Shown here: piece after piece, positions 11,844-24,200 of the stretch
Position numbering within the stretch: position 1 is the stretch's first letter
How the letters are laid out: each line of letters starts with the position of its first letter
Source: Stenogyne calaminthoides
Taxonomy: Eukaryota > Streptophyta > Magnoliopsida > Lamiales > Lamiaceae
NCBI GenBank assembly: GCA_037126765.1
Contig: JBBCBC010000025.1
Span: 13,051,639-13,115,638, forward strand
Length of the DNA: 64,000 nt
Reading direction: 5' to 3'
Made by a program: the position numbers and the translations under genes
The notes under the pieces: model-generated
The model's input: the letters and a program-made list of their open reading frames with translations, nothing else
Database searches by the model: none
What the model was told of the DNA's origin: nothing

Positions 11844-13058
11844 ATGGATAGCAAAGAAGAGACAGAGAAATTCAAGAGGTACGAGGCCGAATTTAAACAA
11901 TATCTGATGTCAAAGTATTTCTCAGACAAAACTGTTTTTGGAGGTAAACTGATACTAGTTGTGCATTGAACTATCATAAGATAAAAGGCACCTTAGACTC
12001 ATCATCACACTCACACAAAAACAGAGGCAAATATCAGATTATAAGACTAATTTTCCATCTCTATTAACTTTCCCTTAGAATCACCATTATCTTTGGTTAA
12101 TTTCTCTTATTTGAAGACTTGGAATTTTAAATGTTGCACCTGTTAATTTCAGCTAGCAACACAATAAGCACAATTATCTGCTCTATGGCCAGTGCCTACC
12201 CTTTGTATTTTCAGTTGCAAGTTGGAGTCTTTTATTATGAAAACCTATTATTTGGAGAAAAGAAAAAGAGACTCAGGTCCGTTTGATATGACTTGGGAAA
12301 TGGTAATGGTAAAGGTAATTGGTATCGTTAAGGGGTCAATCACTATAGGGTTATTGATTGCATTGTTATTGCTTGGTTAGAAAATCAAGAATGGGTATCA
12401 TGTGAGTAGGGTTGAGTGAAGGGTGGAACTAGGAAAGGAAAATAGGGTAATCAATTACTTACTTCTATTCCCATTGCGGATGTATTAAACTTGCCAATCA
12501 ATTTTTTAATGGGAATGATTCCCATTATCCCCATCCAAGCTGGCCCTCTGTAAGCACAATGCTCGGGTCAATGTTGAAAAGATGAATACACACCTCTGAA
12601 ATAACCGATCTCCTAATACTGTACAAAATATTGATACCATATTGGCTTATGAAAGTCCATGTGCTCCCTTGTTTTTCATCATATGAAATAGTCTACAAGT
12701 TTGGATTTTTAGAGCCATGAAAAATAATTTGATGGTATGTCTTTTTTCAAGTAATTGGCATGGTAATTTTGAGTTGTAATTAAATTATCTTCGCCACTCT
12801 TGCAGGCAATATATTCGATGTGAAAATGAATATTGATGGACAAACTATTGCAGCTAGCAGGTAAGAATGAGTGCTTCAACATATTTAGAAACCTCCCTTT
12901 ATATCGATTTTTAAGCTAAGTTTAGATGTTAATTGTGTAGGTTACCTCCCTACCAATCTTATCTAGATCCAGCGTCATTCCACGAAACGATAAGCAAAGG
13001 GTCGAGTTCTTCAGCAGAAACAACTAGTACTTCTAATGGGAAGCCCTCATCAACCTAA
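11844..13058 (+). CDS. Small plant protein of unknown function (90 aa, 3 coding exons)
   Basis: Coding exons 11844-11943, 12806-12860 and 12941-13058 join in phase (100+55+118 = 273 nt) to give 90 residues. The start follows directly after a 3' splice site (TTCCTCCAG|CATC-ATG), which implies a 5' UTR intron. The N-terminal two thirds look conserved in character: MDSKEETEKFKRYEAEFKQY, then SDKTVFGGNIFDVKM and ASRLPPYQSYLDP; the C-terminus is a Ser/Thr-rich tail. It has no signal peptide, membrane segment or cysteine pair. I do not recognise a named family. A site II promoter cluster upstream suggests broad expression. Because it is spread over three short exons it is easily missed by ORF searches. 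The long first intron contains nothing else recognisable. Confidence 0.8.
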
Positions 13059-13288
13059 TACTCTCATTCATTACCTTGTCAGGTTTCTACTGGATATTGT
13101 GGTTAGGAGAATTTATAATATTAAAGGCTGCATCTAGCTATTTGATATTTAACTAATTCTCATGTGAGGCTTGTAATGTTAGATGGATGTATATTAAATG
13201 TATTTTCCCCTCTAGTAACCCTTATTCATTTTTCTTTCGGACCAACCGAAGAATTTTGACTGTCTCAGTTATAGGAGTCTTTTTGTTA

Positions 13289-13405
13289 GTGCTTGTTTTA
13301 GAACTCTAAAAGTGCTCTAAAAGCACTTATTTTTAAAGTTGTTAGACAAAGCTTTTCAAAAAAATAAGTGATTTTGTCTTTTTAGTTGAGTTTCGAAACA
13401 CCACC
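13289..13405. repeat. Family E Tourist-like MITE
   Basis: A 117-bp foldback with AAGCACTTATTTTTAAAG opposite AAAAAAATAAGTGATTTTG and a right end GTTTCGAAACACCACC, flanked by TTA (13286-13288 and 13406-13408). It lies about 230 bp downstream of the 90-aa gene stop. Confidence 0.55.
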
Positions 13406-13436
13406 TTAGTTTCTTTAAGCTTCTTTTTTGTTTTTA

Positions 13437-13690
13437 CATACTGCCTCTGTCTATCAATTTTATTCCCATACTTTTGGACACTAATGCACATGATTAAGAA
13501 AAAATTAGATACAAGTAGATAAAATAAGGGTATTTTAGGGTCTATTTATAAATAAAGTGGTTGTTTGTGAATAAAGATAAATAACATTCTGAGTAATTTC
13601 GTGGTGGTTGGGGGATGAAAATAAAGTGATTGTTTTCATTTTGGATACGAGAATAAAATTGGTGGACGGACTAATGAGGCGAGTGAGAAT
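13437..13690. repeat. Degraded Stowaway-like MITE
   Basis: Left end CTGCCTCTGTCTATCAATTT resembles the CTCCCTCCGTCCC start of plant Tc1/mariner MITEs. The internal GATAAAATAAGGGTATTTTAGGGTC-type segment and the right GGACGGACTAATG also fit. The ends are too diverged to place the TA duplication. Confidence 0.35.
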
Positions 13691-13714
13691 AAATTGTGGA
13701 TGAATGGGTATGCA

Positions 13715-13896
13715 CTCGGTGCACGGTGCACTCATAGTGCATTTTAGAAGCGTGCAACTTGTTATGCTGAAAAGTGCGATTTATTTACACAGAAAAGTGC
13801 AATTATTAATATGGGAACATAGTTGCACGTTTTTGTTTTGTATAGTTGCACGCTTCTAAAATGCATTATGAATGCACGGTGCACTCGGTGCACGCT
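13715..13896. repeat. Family A palindromic MITE
   Basis: Inverted arms TGCACTCGGTGCACGGTGCA, TTTTAGAAGCGTGCAAC on the left and their inverse on the right (CGCTTCTAAAATGCATTATG, CACGGTGCACTCGGTGCACG). The middle is less symmetrical than in the 10795 copy. Confidence 0.6.
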
Positions 13897-14214
13897 TCCA
13901 AATTACATGAAAAATACATTCTCTAACCCCAATTTCTTTATGGTGAGTGAAGATATTTGGCAAACCAAGATTGCTTATGCTCATTATAGAAACTCCTGGT
14001 TTAGATGTTTTTTATCACCGTCCATTTTACCGTAGACTGGAGAAAGGGCAAGGAGATATACATGACGAAATATAATTTAAGTATTGACGCTTTAATAATT
14101 TGGGAGGTAGAATGTTAATTGTGTTAGTTTGTACCACATCTCATGTGTGAGGCCTTTTCGTATGAGTTTTTCTCTTGTTTGATAGAGTGAGATAATTTAT
14201 CAATAAAGAAGAAA

Positions 14215-14449
14215 GAGTGAGTCTCATGTGCACCCGGGTGCACCGTGTACTCATAATGCATTTTAGAAGCGTACAACTATACAAAACAGAAATGTGCAAC
14301 CATTCCAAACAGAAGCATGCAACTATGTTCCCATATTAACAATTGCACTTTTCTGTGTAAATAAGTCGCACTTGTCAGCATAATAAGTTGGATGCTTCTA
14401 AAATGCACTATGAGTGCACGGTGCACCCGGGTACATACAAGATCTAGTC
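14215..14449. mobile_element. Family A MITE with 9-bp TSD
   Basis: A 235-bp palindromic element flanked by perfect 9-bp duplications AAGAAGAAA (14206-14214 and 14450-14458). Ends read GAGTGAGTCTCATGTGCACC and, in reverse complement on the right, GACTAGATCTTGTATGTACC, followed by CGGGTGCACCGTG in both. This copy defines the family as MULE-type. Confidence 0.7.
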
Positions 14450-14859
14450 AAGAAGAAAACAAAAGAGGGCCATAATCCGACCAAGGTCAACGGCTCTTGC
14501 TAAAACCTGCTAATGAAAAATACCATGGAAAAAACAGTTATTAGGCAAAAGGGCAAGATAGTAAAAGAACAAAGAAAATCTAATCTACCAAGTGAATTAG
14601 AAAATTTCGAATCATCATCACTAAGAACCAATTTTGGAATAAAGTCCGGTGGATCACCTCACCAATCCGGACTTGCAATCTTGCTAAGCAATTGTAGCAT
14701 CCCTTAAATAATGAAAAATACAAAATTTTAATGCAATTAGTAATAGTTACAAACGTGATTACATATATAGTCAAAATTGTACGTGAAAGTACAAATGTAT
14801 CTACGTATATGTAATCATTTTGTACTTATTAATAAATTGAAATCCTGAAATGTACCTAT

Positions 14860-15900
14860 CAGTAATTAAATACCCGTGCATCACCGTAGTGTTGGTCGTT
14901 GCCACTTAACCGAGAGCACTGTCGGGGCAGATTAAACATGCATCTAACATTGAATTCATTCGATTCACGTGCCATATAGCAAACTGTTGAAATGATAGAA
15001 GGATGATGCTACTAACTGATTATCGAAAATAGCCTTATTGCGAGAGTTGCAAAACTGTCGAATAAATGGAACAATGCAAAGCCTCCAAACATAAGAGAGA
15101 CTTACATGTTGAAGTTAATGTCCACGGCCTGAAGAATTCAACAGGGGAAACCTTCATCAAGATTCAAATGTACTTGAAAAGTGCTAATCACCTTTCTCAT
15201 AAGATAACAACTGATGAATAAATGATCCAAGATCTCATTTGTTAACGTAATGGGGAACAAGATGGACCAACAAAACCAGCCCTTTGAAGTATGCATGTCC
15301 CATGGATTGGTTGCGAAACCAAAGTGGATCTCATATCCGTTTACCTCAGCTGATACCAGGAAAATGAGGATTCGAACTCCTTAAGGTGCAATCAATTCTT
15401 GGGAGGATCAATCCATACAGAAATAACTCTAACATGAAGTGAGATCCCCGCTAATGGATGGTGGACTTTGGTCCCCCCGGATTAGTCAATCGTTGGGCAA
15501 ATACCGAATTATCAAAAAAATCTACCTCAACTGATACCAGGAAAATGAGGATGATTACAACTTAACCCATATTAGAGTTAATTTCACCATGAATCGAATT
15601 AGGTGATCATACCATAATGTCCTTATCCACCTCCCATGAATGCTGAAGGATGTCTTCCACAATCAGTAAATAGTTTTGAATAAATACCCCGTTTATGTGT
15701 CCAGTTCCATTCAAAAAACAGTCGAGGAGGAACATTGATTTAATCCACAATAACATAGCCCAACCAATTATCCAATCAAAAGTCAATTTCGAATTCTTGT
15801 CTAAAATCCAACGCGATCTATCCTTTGTTTTAGAAATCCTAGTCCTTGGCCAAATAGTATAAGAGGTGTGTCGTTAGTAGCAAACGTAGGCCACGACCTT
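14860..15900 (-). pseudogene. LINE remnant, minus strand (zf-RVT region)
   Basis: Reverse-strand translation gives LDHLFISCYLMRKV near 15200-15240 and CNSRNKAIFDN near 15025-15060, in the order and spacing of the plant LINE zf-RVT domain (ETLDHLF..C...., then W....RN...F). Many stops and frameshifts interrupt it. A duplicated phrase (TTTTCCTGGTATCAGYTGAGG on the minus strand, near 15340-15370 and 15525-15555) shows an internal duplication. It is a non-functional fossil. Confidence 0.45.
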
Positions 15901-16234
15901 GCATAAGGTGGGAGCACAAAAATTCTATACTAAAATTTTGTCACTCGTGAGAAAAAGTAACGCTACTGTTATAAAAATTAGTATAAATATATATTTTATA
16001 ATAAATACACTGCATATTTATTTATTGCAACTCAACTACGTGATTGATTTACAACGAATTTCTACTTACACGATATCGTAGAATAATGCAAATATTTTAT
16101 TTGTCTTGATTAAATCCAAAAAGTGTTAAAAGTCCGTTAACTTATTTGCAAATTTTTAAAGGAATTTCTACAATCGCATAAATTAGTAGTTATGAGTAGC
16201 CCACGATTAAATTGCAAAACATAAAAAAAAAAAT
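15901..16234. other. AT-rich spacer, nothing recognised
   Basis: Between the LINE remnant and the inverted-repeat element at 16235. The 60-codon ORF here is low-complexity and unlikely to be real. Confidence 0.5.
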
Positions 16235-17039
16235 GAAAAAATCCAATTTTGGTCACTATAATTTACCTTTTTACAGTTTTGGTCACCCAAGTTTACTCAC
16301 TTTCAAAATTGGTCACCAAAGTACATTTTTCCTCTCACATTAGGTCCTGTCATCAGTTGACCCGTCTTTGACTGACGGAACCAACGGGAAAAGCGCGAAT
16401 TCATAAGAAACACCCTAAAAATCGAAATTTCAAACTATCTATTTCCCCATTTTGCACAAATTTTGTACAATTTCTCTTGGATTTCTCTCCAATCAAAGTT
16501 CCTATCTCAAACAAATAAGTAATATTGAGTTTGGGCTTCTGTCTTTCAAGAGATTTTGCGATTCTGATTGTTAATGGCGAGAAGGGAAAAACTTGGATCT
16601 GCACCCCAATGCGGTAAATCTTCTATTCTGATTTACAATTTACTTAGAATTCACCTTTACTAGCAGATTCAAGTTTGTAGCTTGAAAGCACGAGTGATTG
16701 GTTGAGTTTCAAAATTTCAATAGAATTCTTCACACACTCAATATTACTTATTTGTCTTTGATAGGAACTTTGATTGGAGAGAAATTCAAGAGAAATTGTA
16801 TAAATTAGGGTTTGTGCAAAATGGAGAAAGTGAGAGTCTGAAATTTTGATTTTGGAGGTGTTTAGGATGAATTCACGTTTTTTCCCTTTGGTTCCGTCAG
16901 TCAAAGACGAGTCAACTGATGGCAGAACCTAATGTGAGAGGAAAAATGAACTTGGGAGACCAATTTTGAAATTGAGTAAACTTGGGTAACCAAAACTGTA
17001 AAAATGTAAACTTTAATAGCCAAAATTGGATTTTTCCTG
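16235..17039. mobile_element. MULE-like foldback element with ~300-bp inverted arms
   Basis: Left arm 16236-16540 and right arm 16735-17039 are inverse copies: AAAAATCCAATTTTGG, TTTTTACAGTTTTGGT, TTTTCCTCTCACATTAGGT, then TTTCTCTCCAATCAAAGTTC and AAATAAGTAATATTGAG. The unique centre begins ATGGCGAGAAGGG near 16573. Flanks share a run AAAAAAAAT(G), compatible with a 9-bp TSD but low complexity. No transposase. Confidence 0.6.
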
Positions 17040-17107
17040 AAAAAAAATGTATAATATCCATTAAATTCAAAAATCAAAATCAAAATAAAAAATAAATAAA
17101 AAATCAA

Positions 17108-18119
17108 GACAAAAACTTGTATGCAATATTGCATACTAGTGTTATGTGCAATTGCATTTTTTTTTTCATGCGGGTCATAAGAAGCGGGTTAGGGCAGATT
17201 GACTTTCTTCATCTTTGCGGCGCTCATCACGAAATCTGTCAAATTTCTTCTTCTTCTTCATCTTCTCTTCAAATTGTTGGTGGATCTCACGGGTTCTTCT
17301 TCCTCGTTCGTGCCCTAATTTCTTGTCCAATTAAATTTTTTTTCAATTCACTCCGATTATTGGATGAAATTAGATTGTTCAATTTGAATTTTGGAATGAA
17401 TTCTGCGAGAAGAAGAGATAATATGTGTGTGGTGTTTGGATTACACCTCAACACAAAGTGTGTGCTGAAATTCAGATCCTTCTGCACTCTTTTCACGATG
17501 TTCTGTATATCTGTAATTTTAGACTGATAATTTTTTTCGCGTTTGTACTGGTTTTGTTCATGTAGTAACACTCTTTTGCTTATAGGGTAACACTCTTTTG
17601 TTCATGTAGTAACACATCAAGTTGTTATGTAAATCTGTAATTTTGGACTGAGAATTTCTTTTCCGTTTGTTATGGTTTTGTTTATGCGTTTGTACTGATT
17701 TTTGTTCATGTAGTAACACTCTTTTACTGATGATATTTTTCGCGTTTGTACTGGTTTTTGTTCATGTAGTAACATTTTTTTGCTCATAGGGTAACACTCT
17801 TTTGTTCATGTAGTAACACATCAAGTTGTTATGTAAATCTGTAATTTTGGACTTAGAATTTCTTTTCCGTTTGTTCTGGTTTTGTTTATGCGTTTGTACT
17901 TGTTTTTGTTCATGTAGTAACACTCTTTTGCTCATATGGTAATACTCTTTTGTTCATGTAGGAACACATCAAGTTGTTATGTAAACCTGAACCCACTGCC
18001 CGCGCCCGACCCGCCCTGACCCGACCCGCCGCACTGACCCGCGAAATTTAGGCAATTTTTGTCTTATCTATGTTGTATTGCACATAACACTAGTGTACAA
18101 TATTTCACACGAGACTTTC
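17108..18119. mobile_element. MULE-like element with internal minisatellite (copy 1)
   Basis: A 1012-bp element flanked by an 11-bp direct repeat TAAAAAATCAA (17097-17107 and 18120-18130). The ends are inverted: ACTTGTATGCAATATTGCAT, then ACTAGTGTTATGTGCAAT on the left, and on the right (reversed) GTGTGAAATATTGTAC, then ACTAGTGTTATGTGCAAT. Subterminal CGGGTCAGG-type GC motifs follow the right end. The interior has a UTR-like stretch (17160-17330, CTTCTTCTTCTTC) and a tandem array. It ends 121 bp upstream of the preferred ATG of the lyase gene at 18241. A relative in opposite orientation is at 26558-28499. Confidence 0.7.
17541..17990 (+). repeat. Degenerate minisatellite inside MULE copy 1
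   Basis: Repeats of GTTCATGTAGTAACACTCTT and TTGCTCATAGGGTAACACTC alternate with TTGTTATGTAAATCTGTAAT. Blocks at about 17565-17690 and 17755-17900 are near duplicates. The same unit occurs reverse-complemented at 26930-27540. Confidence 0.7.
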
Positions 18120-18240
18120 TAAAAAATCAATCATTCTGTAAAGTGTAAACAAACAGGGCGTTAACCTTTTTACTTTTAAAAATGGCAATAGCCCCTCGGG
18201 GAAGTCGGAAGTGAAACAGAAAGACTCTAGTGCAGAAAAT

Positions 18241-21200
18241 ATGAGCTTGTCTTTCTCTTCCTTCTGTAACTTGTATGGTAATGCCTCCATAAATCGACAC
18301 TACCTCCTTCCAAATCTCAAAGCTACGAATCTCCATCTTAATTTTGGTATTTCAGAAGAATCAATTCATCGCTCAATAATCCCCTGCTCATCGACCAACC
18401 GACTGCGAGTATCTTCACTTAAGTCAGCTGACGGAGATAATGCCGCCGCTTCTCCGGCGAAGTCTCTCCGGCGACTTCTGGAAGCTCCGGGAATTCACCT
18501 CGGCCCGGCTTGTTTCGACGCCCTAAGCGCCAAGCTAGTTGAGAGAGCTGGTTTTGATTTCTGCTTTACTACTGGTATATTCTACTTTCTTTGGTATTTT
18601 ATGCATTAAACCCTAATTGCTACGACTTTGAGACTGAGGGAGATGAAAAGACTGTTGAATTTGCACAATTGGTAGCGAGAGTGAGTATGTTTCATTTGTA
18701 CGAAATTATAATCTATTATTTGGGCGTTTATTATAATAGCTACATTTGCTGAAGTGAAGATTGATGTCATAGATCCCCATTATAAGACCAGCTAGCAATT
18801 GTGCCAACATGTTTCAGTTTCGCGTATTGACTGATGTTAGTAAAGTGTGTTACTTTGAAAATTCAATATGTGTATACATTGTTGGCTAAAAGGAAGTAGC
18901 AAGTAAGATTTGACAGTAAAGGATGTAACATGTAAGTCACTATATGTCTAATTATCTATTTATCTTCTTTATTGACTTATTTTTAGAGTATAAAAGAAAC
19001 TTGCTTGTTACTCTTGTTTACTCTTCTCTAGTTCACTAGCTCTATTCCCATTGTATTAATCTTTTCTAATTTATTAAAAACTGTATTTTCATTCATAATC
19101 ATAGAAGGAATAATTTTCAACAGTTCGTTATGTTTTTTTTCCTCTATCTCACTGAACATATTTGCGATCCCCTTCATCTCCATTGCTCCATGCCTTTGTT
19201 ATTCTCTCTGGAAAGAATTTGACTATTTGCAAAGAGAATAGATCAATTATCTTTATCTAATGCTACAAAAAAACTTAAAACTGAAACTCTGTATGCTGAT
19301 TGAAATATTATACTAAAATATGAAAAACCACATTATAGAAAACCAAAGTATTCCATTCCTGGGAATTGCTCTTTTTTTTTTTTATTGCCTATTTCTTTGT
19401 TCTTCATAAAGTTGTGTAGACCAATATGTCTAAGAGCTCAACCGGGATTGAATATATCAATTTATTTCATTGATTATCTTAGAAACCTTTATAGCTCCAC
19501 CCTAACTTCCTTACTAGCTGTCAAAATAAATATTATCTCGACAATTTTAGGATTTGGAATATCTGCTTTTCGGTTGGGACTGCCCGACACTGGGCTAATT
19601 TCATTTGGAGAGATGGTTGATCAAGGACAACAAATTACTGGAGCTGTGTCTATCCCCGTAATTGGTGATGGTGATAATGGATATGGTAATCCCATGAACG
19701 TCAAAAGGACTGTTAGAGGATATATGCGAGCTGGCTTTGCTGGAATAATTCTTGAAGACCAGGTTTATATATTTTGGAAATTCTTTAGTTCCATTTGTTA
19801 GTTTTGCATTCACTTACTAATATTATTGTTCAGGACTCTGGATATATGAACTTTATGATATGTTTGATTTGGCATTTTGAAATGTGGATTTCAAAATCTA
19901 ATGGATTTCAAATCATGATACAAGTAATGATGTTTTTTTTTTTTAAAGATTTAAGTAGGGCAAGATTAAAGTTTATTAATATTGGCGTGTAAGAGTGTGT
20001 AATGTATCATTATATCATAGTTGATAATGTAATGATTAGTATGTTCAATTGAAAGTCATAAAAGTGAGAAAAAATATGTGAAAAGTGATAAATAAAAGAA
20101 GAGTGTGAATTAAAAAAAATCATATTTGCATTAATGGGTCATTGGGGAGAGTGTGATGGAGAAAAAAAGAAAAAATGGTATGTATAGGGTTTATAGGTTT
20201 TGTAGGGTAAGATGTGTGGGGTTTATAAAGCCGGCTCCTAAAATACCAAAGTAGAACCGGATTTTGATTTTGAAATCCTAAATTGTTTTTGTATTCCCAA
20301 ATCAAACATACACCCTTAATATAATCATTCCCTTGATACACATTACCTTCTAGGGCGTCTTGATGCTAAAGTTGATATAATCATTGTCATCCTTGATAAA
20401 TGCTTTATGCATTTTCTACCTGTTTGCTTTATGAGTAAGTCTCTTGTACACAACCAATGTTGTTCATTGAAACAACTAATACTGTTCGGTGAAAACCACT
20501 AATACCGTTAAATAATTCACTAGAGTTGCACGGTGCACCTGGTGCATACAAGACTTTGCCTTGTTTTATATGGATTTCTCACAATTGGCCAATATTTAGA
20601 AATCAATAGGATCTTAGTTGAGATTCCATCTTCCATGGCTTATTATTTACTCTTCTCAAGGTTTCTCCTAAAGCATGTGGTCATACGCAAGGCCGCAAAG
20701 TTGTCTCTAGAGAGGAAGCAGTAATGAGAATAAAAGCAGCTGTTGATGCTCGTAAGGAGAGTGGTTCTGACATTGTTATAGTTGCACGAACTGATTCACG
20801 CCAAGCTGTGTCCTTAGAAGAGGCTCTCTGGAGGACACGCGCTTTTGCTGATGCTGGAGCTGATGTTTTGTTTGTTGATGCTCTTGCCTCAAAAGAAGAG
20901 ATGAAAGCTTTTTGTGAAGTCTATCCCCTAGTCCCGAAAATGGTAATGCTCGGTTTAAACTTTTTTCTTTTCATGAAATTCATAACATCATAGATTTTAA
21001 CTGTCATTAAGGGTATGTTTGTTCTGGGATTATATTGTCTGGGGGAAATCCCCAAACCTTTTTAAGTCATAGTATTTGAAAATCCTGATGAATAGTTAAA
21101 GTGCATGTTTTTTTGGAATTTTCAAGGGTAGGATTGTGGGAAAGTTGATTTATGTTGTATTATTATATTATAGCTAGTGTATTCGGAGAATAAATATGTG

Positions 21201-24200
21201 GATGGTGTGAGTGTATTGGTAGATTAAAGAGGAGAATGGCGGTAGGTGATAGAATAGAGTTGTTGGATGTATAGAGTTTCAAAATCCTTATTTTAAGTCC
21301 CGAAACATAAGGGAGTTTGAGATTGCAAAGTCCAAAGTCCATCCGGGCTAGTCGTGGAACAAACATAATGAATTGCTAGATGCCTCCTATGACTTGAGTT
21401 GTCAAAATTTAATTGTATTAATAAATTATTACGACTAATGTAGTTATTGAACTAAGTCACAAGGCTGCAAGGCCACTGCAATATATTGGTGAATCAAGGG
21501 GTCACAATCAAGTTAAAAATGTACCCTTAATTATATTAAGTTAGTTAATGAAGATTAACTTGGGGCTCAAATTAACTATTTGGGTTAAATCAATTGGTCT
21601 AGTTATGAGAATATTGTGTTACCTATGTATTGTATGTCAAATCTGACACTTTTATCTTTTATTGCCTATGTAGTCTGTTTGGCACTGTTATTTACACTGG
21701 ATTTGATGTCCACTCTGTCATTGCAAATGTTGGCCTCTAGCTCTTCTTTGATATATTTATCATTTTTCTCCTACTCTTTGAATTTCTAAGAACTGCTATA
21801 AATTATTCTCACTTATTTAATTTATCATGCTCAGGCCAATATGCTTGAAGGGGGTGGAAGGACACCGATACTAAGTCCTATGGAGCTGGCTGATGTTGGT
21901 TACAAAATTGTGGCTTATCCGTTGTCACTTATGGGTGTTTCCATCCGTGCAATGCAGGTAACTCAATTTTTTTTTGTGTTTGTTTGCATGCATGTATCTT
22001 GTTTGCTATTGAAATCATTTGATAAGAAGAAACCTTTATGTGATCCAACAAAAGTATGGGATAAATATAAATCTAGCAACAAGTTGGTTGTATCTTCATG
22101 CTAATTTGTAATAGGTTGGTAGAAGTAACACTGTAAAGTGAAACAGAGTATTTAGGTTACTATGCCTCTTTCATTTCCCAAGATGGGAGCAAACCAAATA
22201 GATCTTATATATGCAATGTCTTTCTTTTGACATCAGAATTTCTTAAACACCCATCACCAGTTTGTTAATTATATATAACCTCTACTATCTTCACTATATA
22301 GTGTTTACAAATAAGACAAATTACACTTTTGTACAATATCTAAAGTTATGCATGATCTTATTTTTTATATTGGGCATTAAGCCAGAGTCTCCATAACCAG
22401 TGCTATGTTAGATGAATAGCAGGGAAATTATATAGCTGTTTGTTAAATTTCTAGTAATAGGTACATTCATTATGGGCATGTTTGATTGGGGATATAGATG
22501 ATTTGAAATCTGGATATCAAAATCTTGATAAATAGTAATAATGTGTTTGTTTTGAGATTTAAACAGGATGTATTATTATATTATTGTTGATGGTAATCAT
22601 AATGATTGAATGATTTTGTCATCATTAATGTGTTCTATTGAAATTTGCAAAAGTCAGAATAAGAGGTTTGAAAAATGATAAATAAAATATTATTTTATTG
22701 GAGGGAGTGTGATATAGAAAAAAATGTTGTTTACAGGGTTTATAGCTATCTCTATAGATGGATGTATTGAATTTTTAAAAATCCGGATTCTAAAATCCCA
22801 AAGTAGAACCTGATTTAGATTTCTAAATCTTAAATCCAACCAAATCAAACAAGCTCTCCAGATATTATGCACTTCGTGAGGTACTTAAATTGCAGCTCAA
22901 CAATGTATAAATGAAGCACACCAAAAGCGCATGAACTTTTTGACACATTCTAGTGAAATATTATAAATTTCTCTATTGACACGGTTGAATTCAGTTATAT
23001 ACTGGGTTGAACTTTTATTCCACAAGCTATTCTATTTGGCATTCTAGTCGTTGCATAATTGCAAATTTTTGGCTTATAGGATGCCTTGTCAGCTATTAAA
23101 GGAGGCCGCATACCCTCTCCTGGAAGCATGCCTTCCTTTGAAGAACTTAAGGAAATCTTAGGTTTTAATAGCTATTATAAAGAAGAGATGCTGTACACGT
23201 ACACCACTAAGACCAGCCAACCTGATGTAAACAAAGGTAAATGAAGAAAAACAAGTCTCGTTATTTGTACCCGTATTTTTCTTGGAAACTGTTAGTAGTA
23301 ACTCTGGAAATTTAATATTGAGAGAGGAGAATCTTTGCTTCTCAATTGATTTTGAAGTTTTGGTTTACTTCTTAACTTTTCATATATACATATAAAAAAC
23401 CAAATTGCTTGCAAATTCTTAAAAGTGGTTTTGAAGGAACTCAATGAGTGATGAATGTATCCTTTAGACCATAACCTGTCTTGAGAAATTCAAAGTATAA
23501 CAATCGAGTAATGGAGTGAAAATATGGATAGTAGTATTTTTAGGGGGTGTTTTGAAACCCAATTGCTACAGTGAGAAGCACTTATTTTTTAAGTTGGTGT
23601 GACCCAACTTTTTAAAAAAATAAGTGCTTCTCAAGTGCAAGTTGTGGTTTAAAACACCACCTTAGTCCCGCAAGTTGCTCTTATTTCGATTTCAGTCCTG
23701 TCAATTTGAAAAATAGTTATATAACTTTCAATTTTTCGACATTTTGGTCTTGTAATTGGCTGTAGGAGGTTAAAAATCCGGTTTACCAATCAGATTCTGC
23801 CATGTGGACAAATCAAACTCTGCCATGCCAACTTCAACCGGATGTTTCACCTTCTACAGCCAGTTAACGGACCAAAATGTCAAGAATTTAAAGTTACAGC
23901 ACTACTTTTAATTCATGAAAATCGATAGGAGACTGGAACCGAAATAAGGATAACTTACGGGACTAAACTAAGTATTTTCCCTAAAAAATGTGATACATTA
24001 TTTTTTATAATACTCGTGCATGGTTCTGGTGCGGGCTGATAATTTGGATCTACATTAATTAGAGACTGAATATATACAACCCTGGCTCATATATAGACAT
24101 AATTTGCTTGCTAACCTTTCTATCTGTTAGGTTATTCCTCTACAAGCAACTCTTCTTACAGCACACAACGCAGTGCGCAAAATAATCGAGAACCGAAAAA

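Noticed and set aside
17117..17571. ORFs of 136 and 94 codons on opposite strands
   Set aside because: Overlapping low-complexity frames inside a MULE-like element; no conserved motif.
17541..17990. CRISPR-like array
   Set aside because: Repeats are degenerate, spacing irregular, and the setting is a plant transposon; the arrays at 26930 and 58940 were rejected for the same reason.
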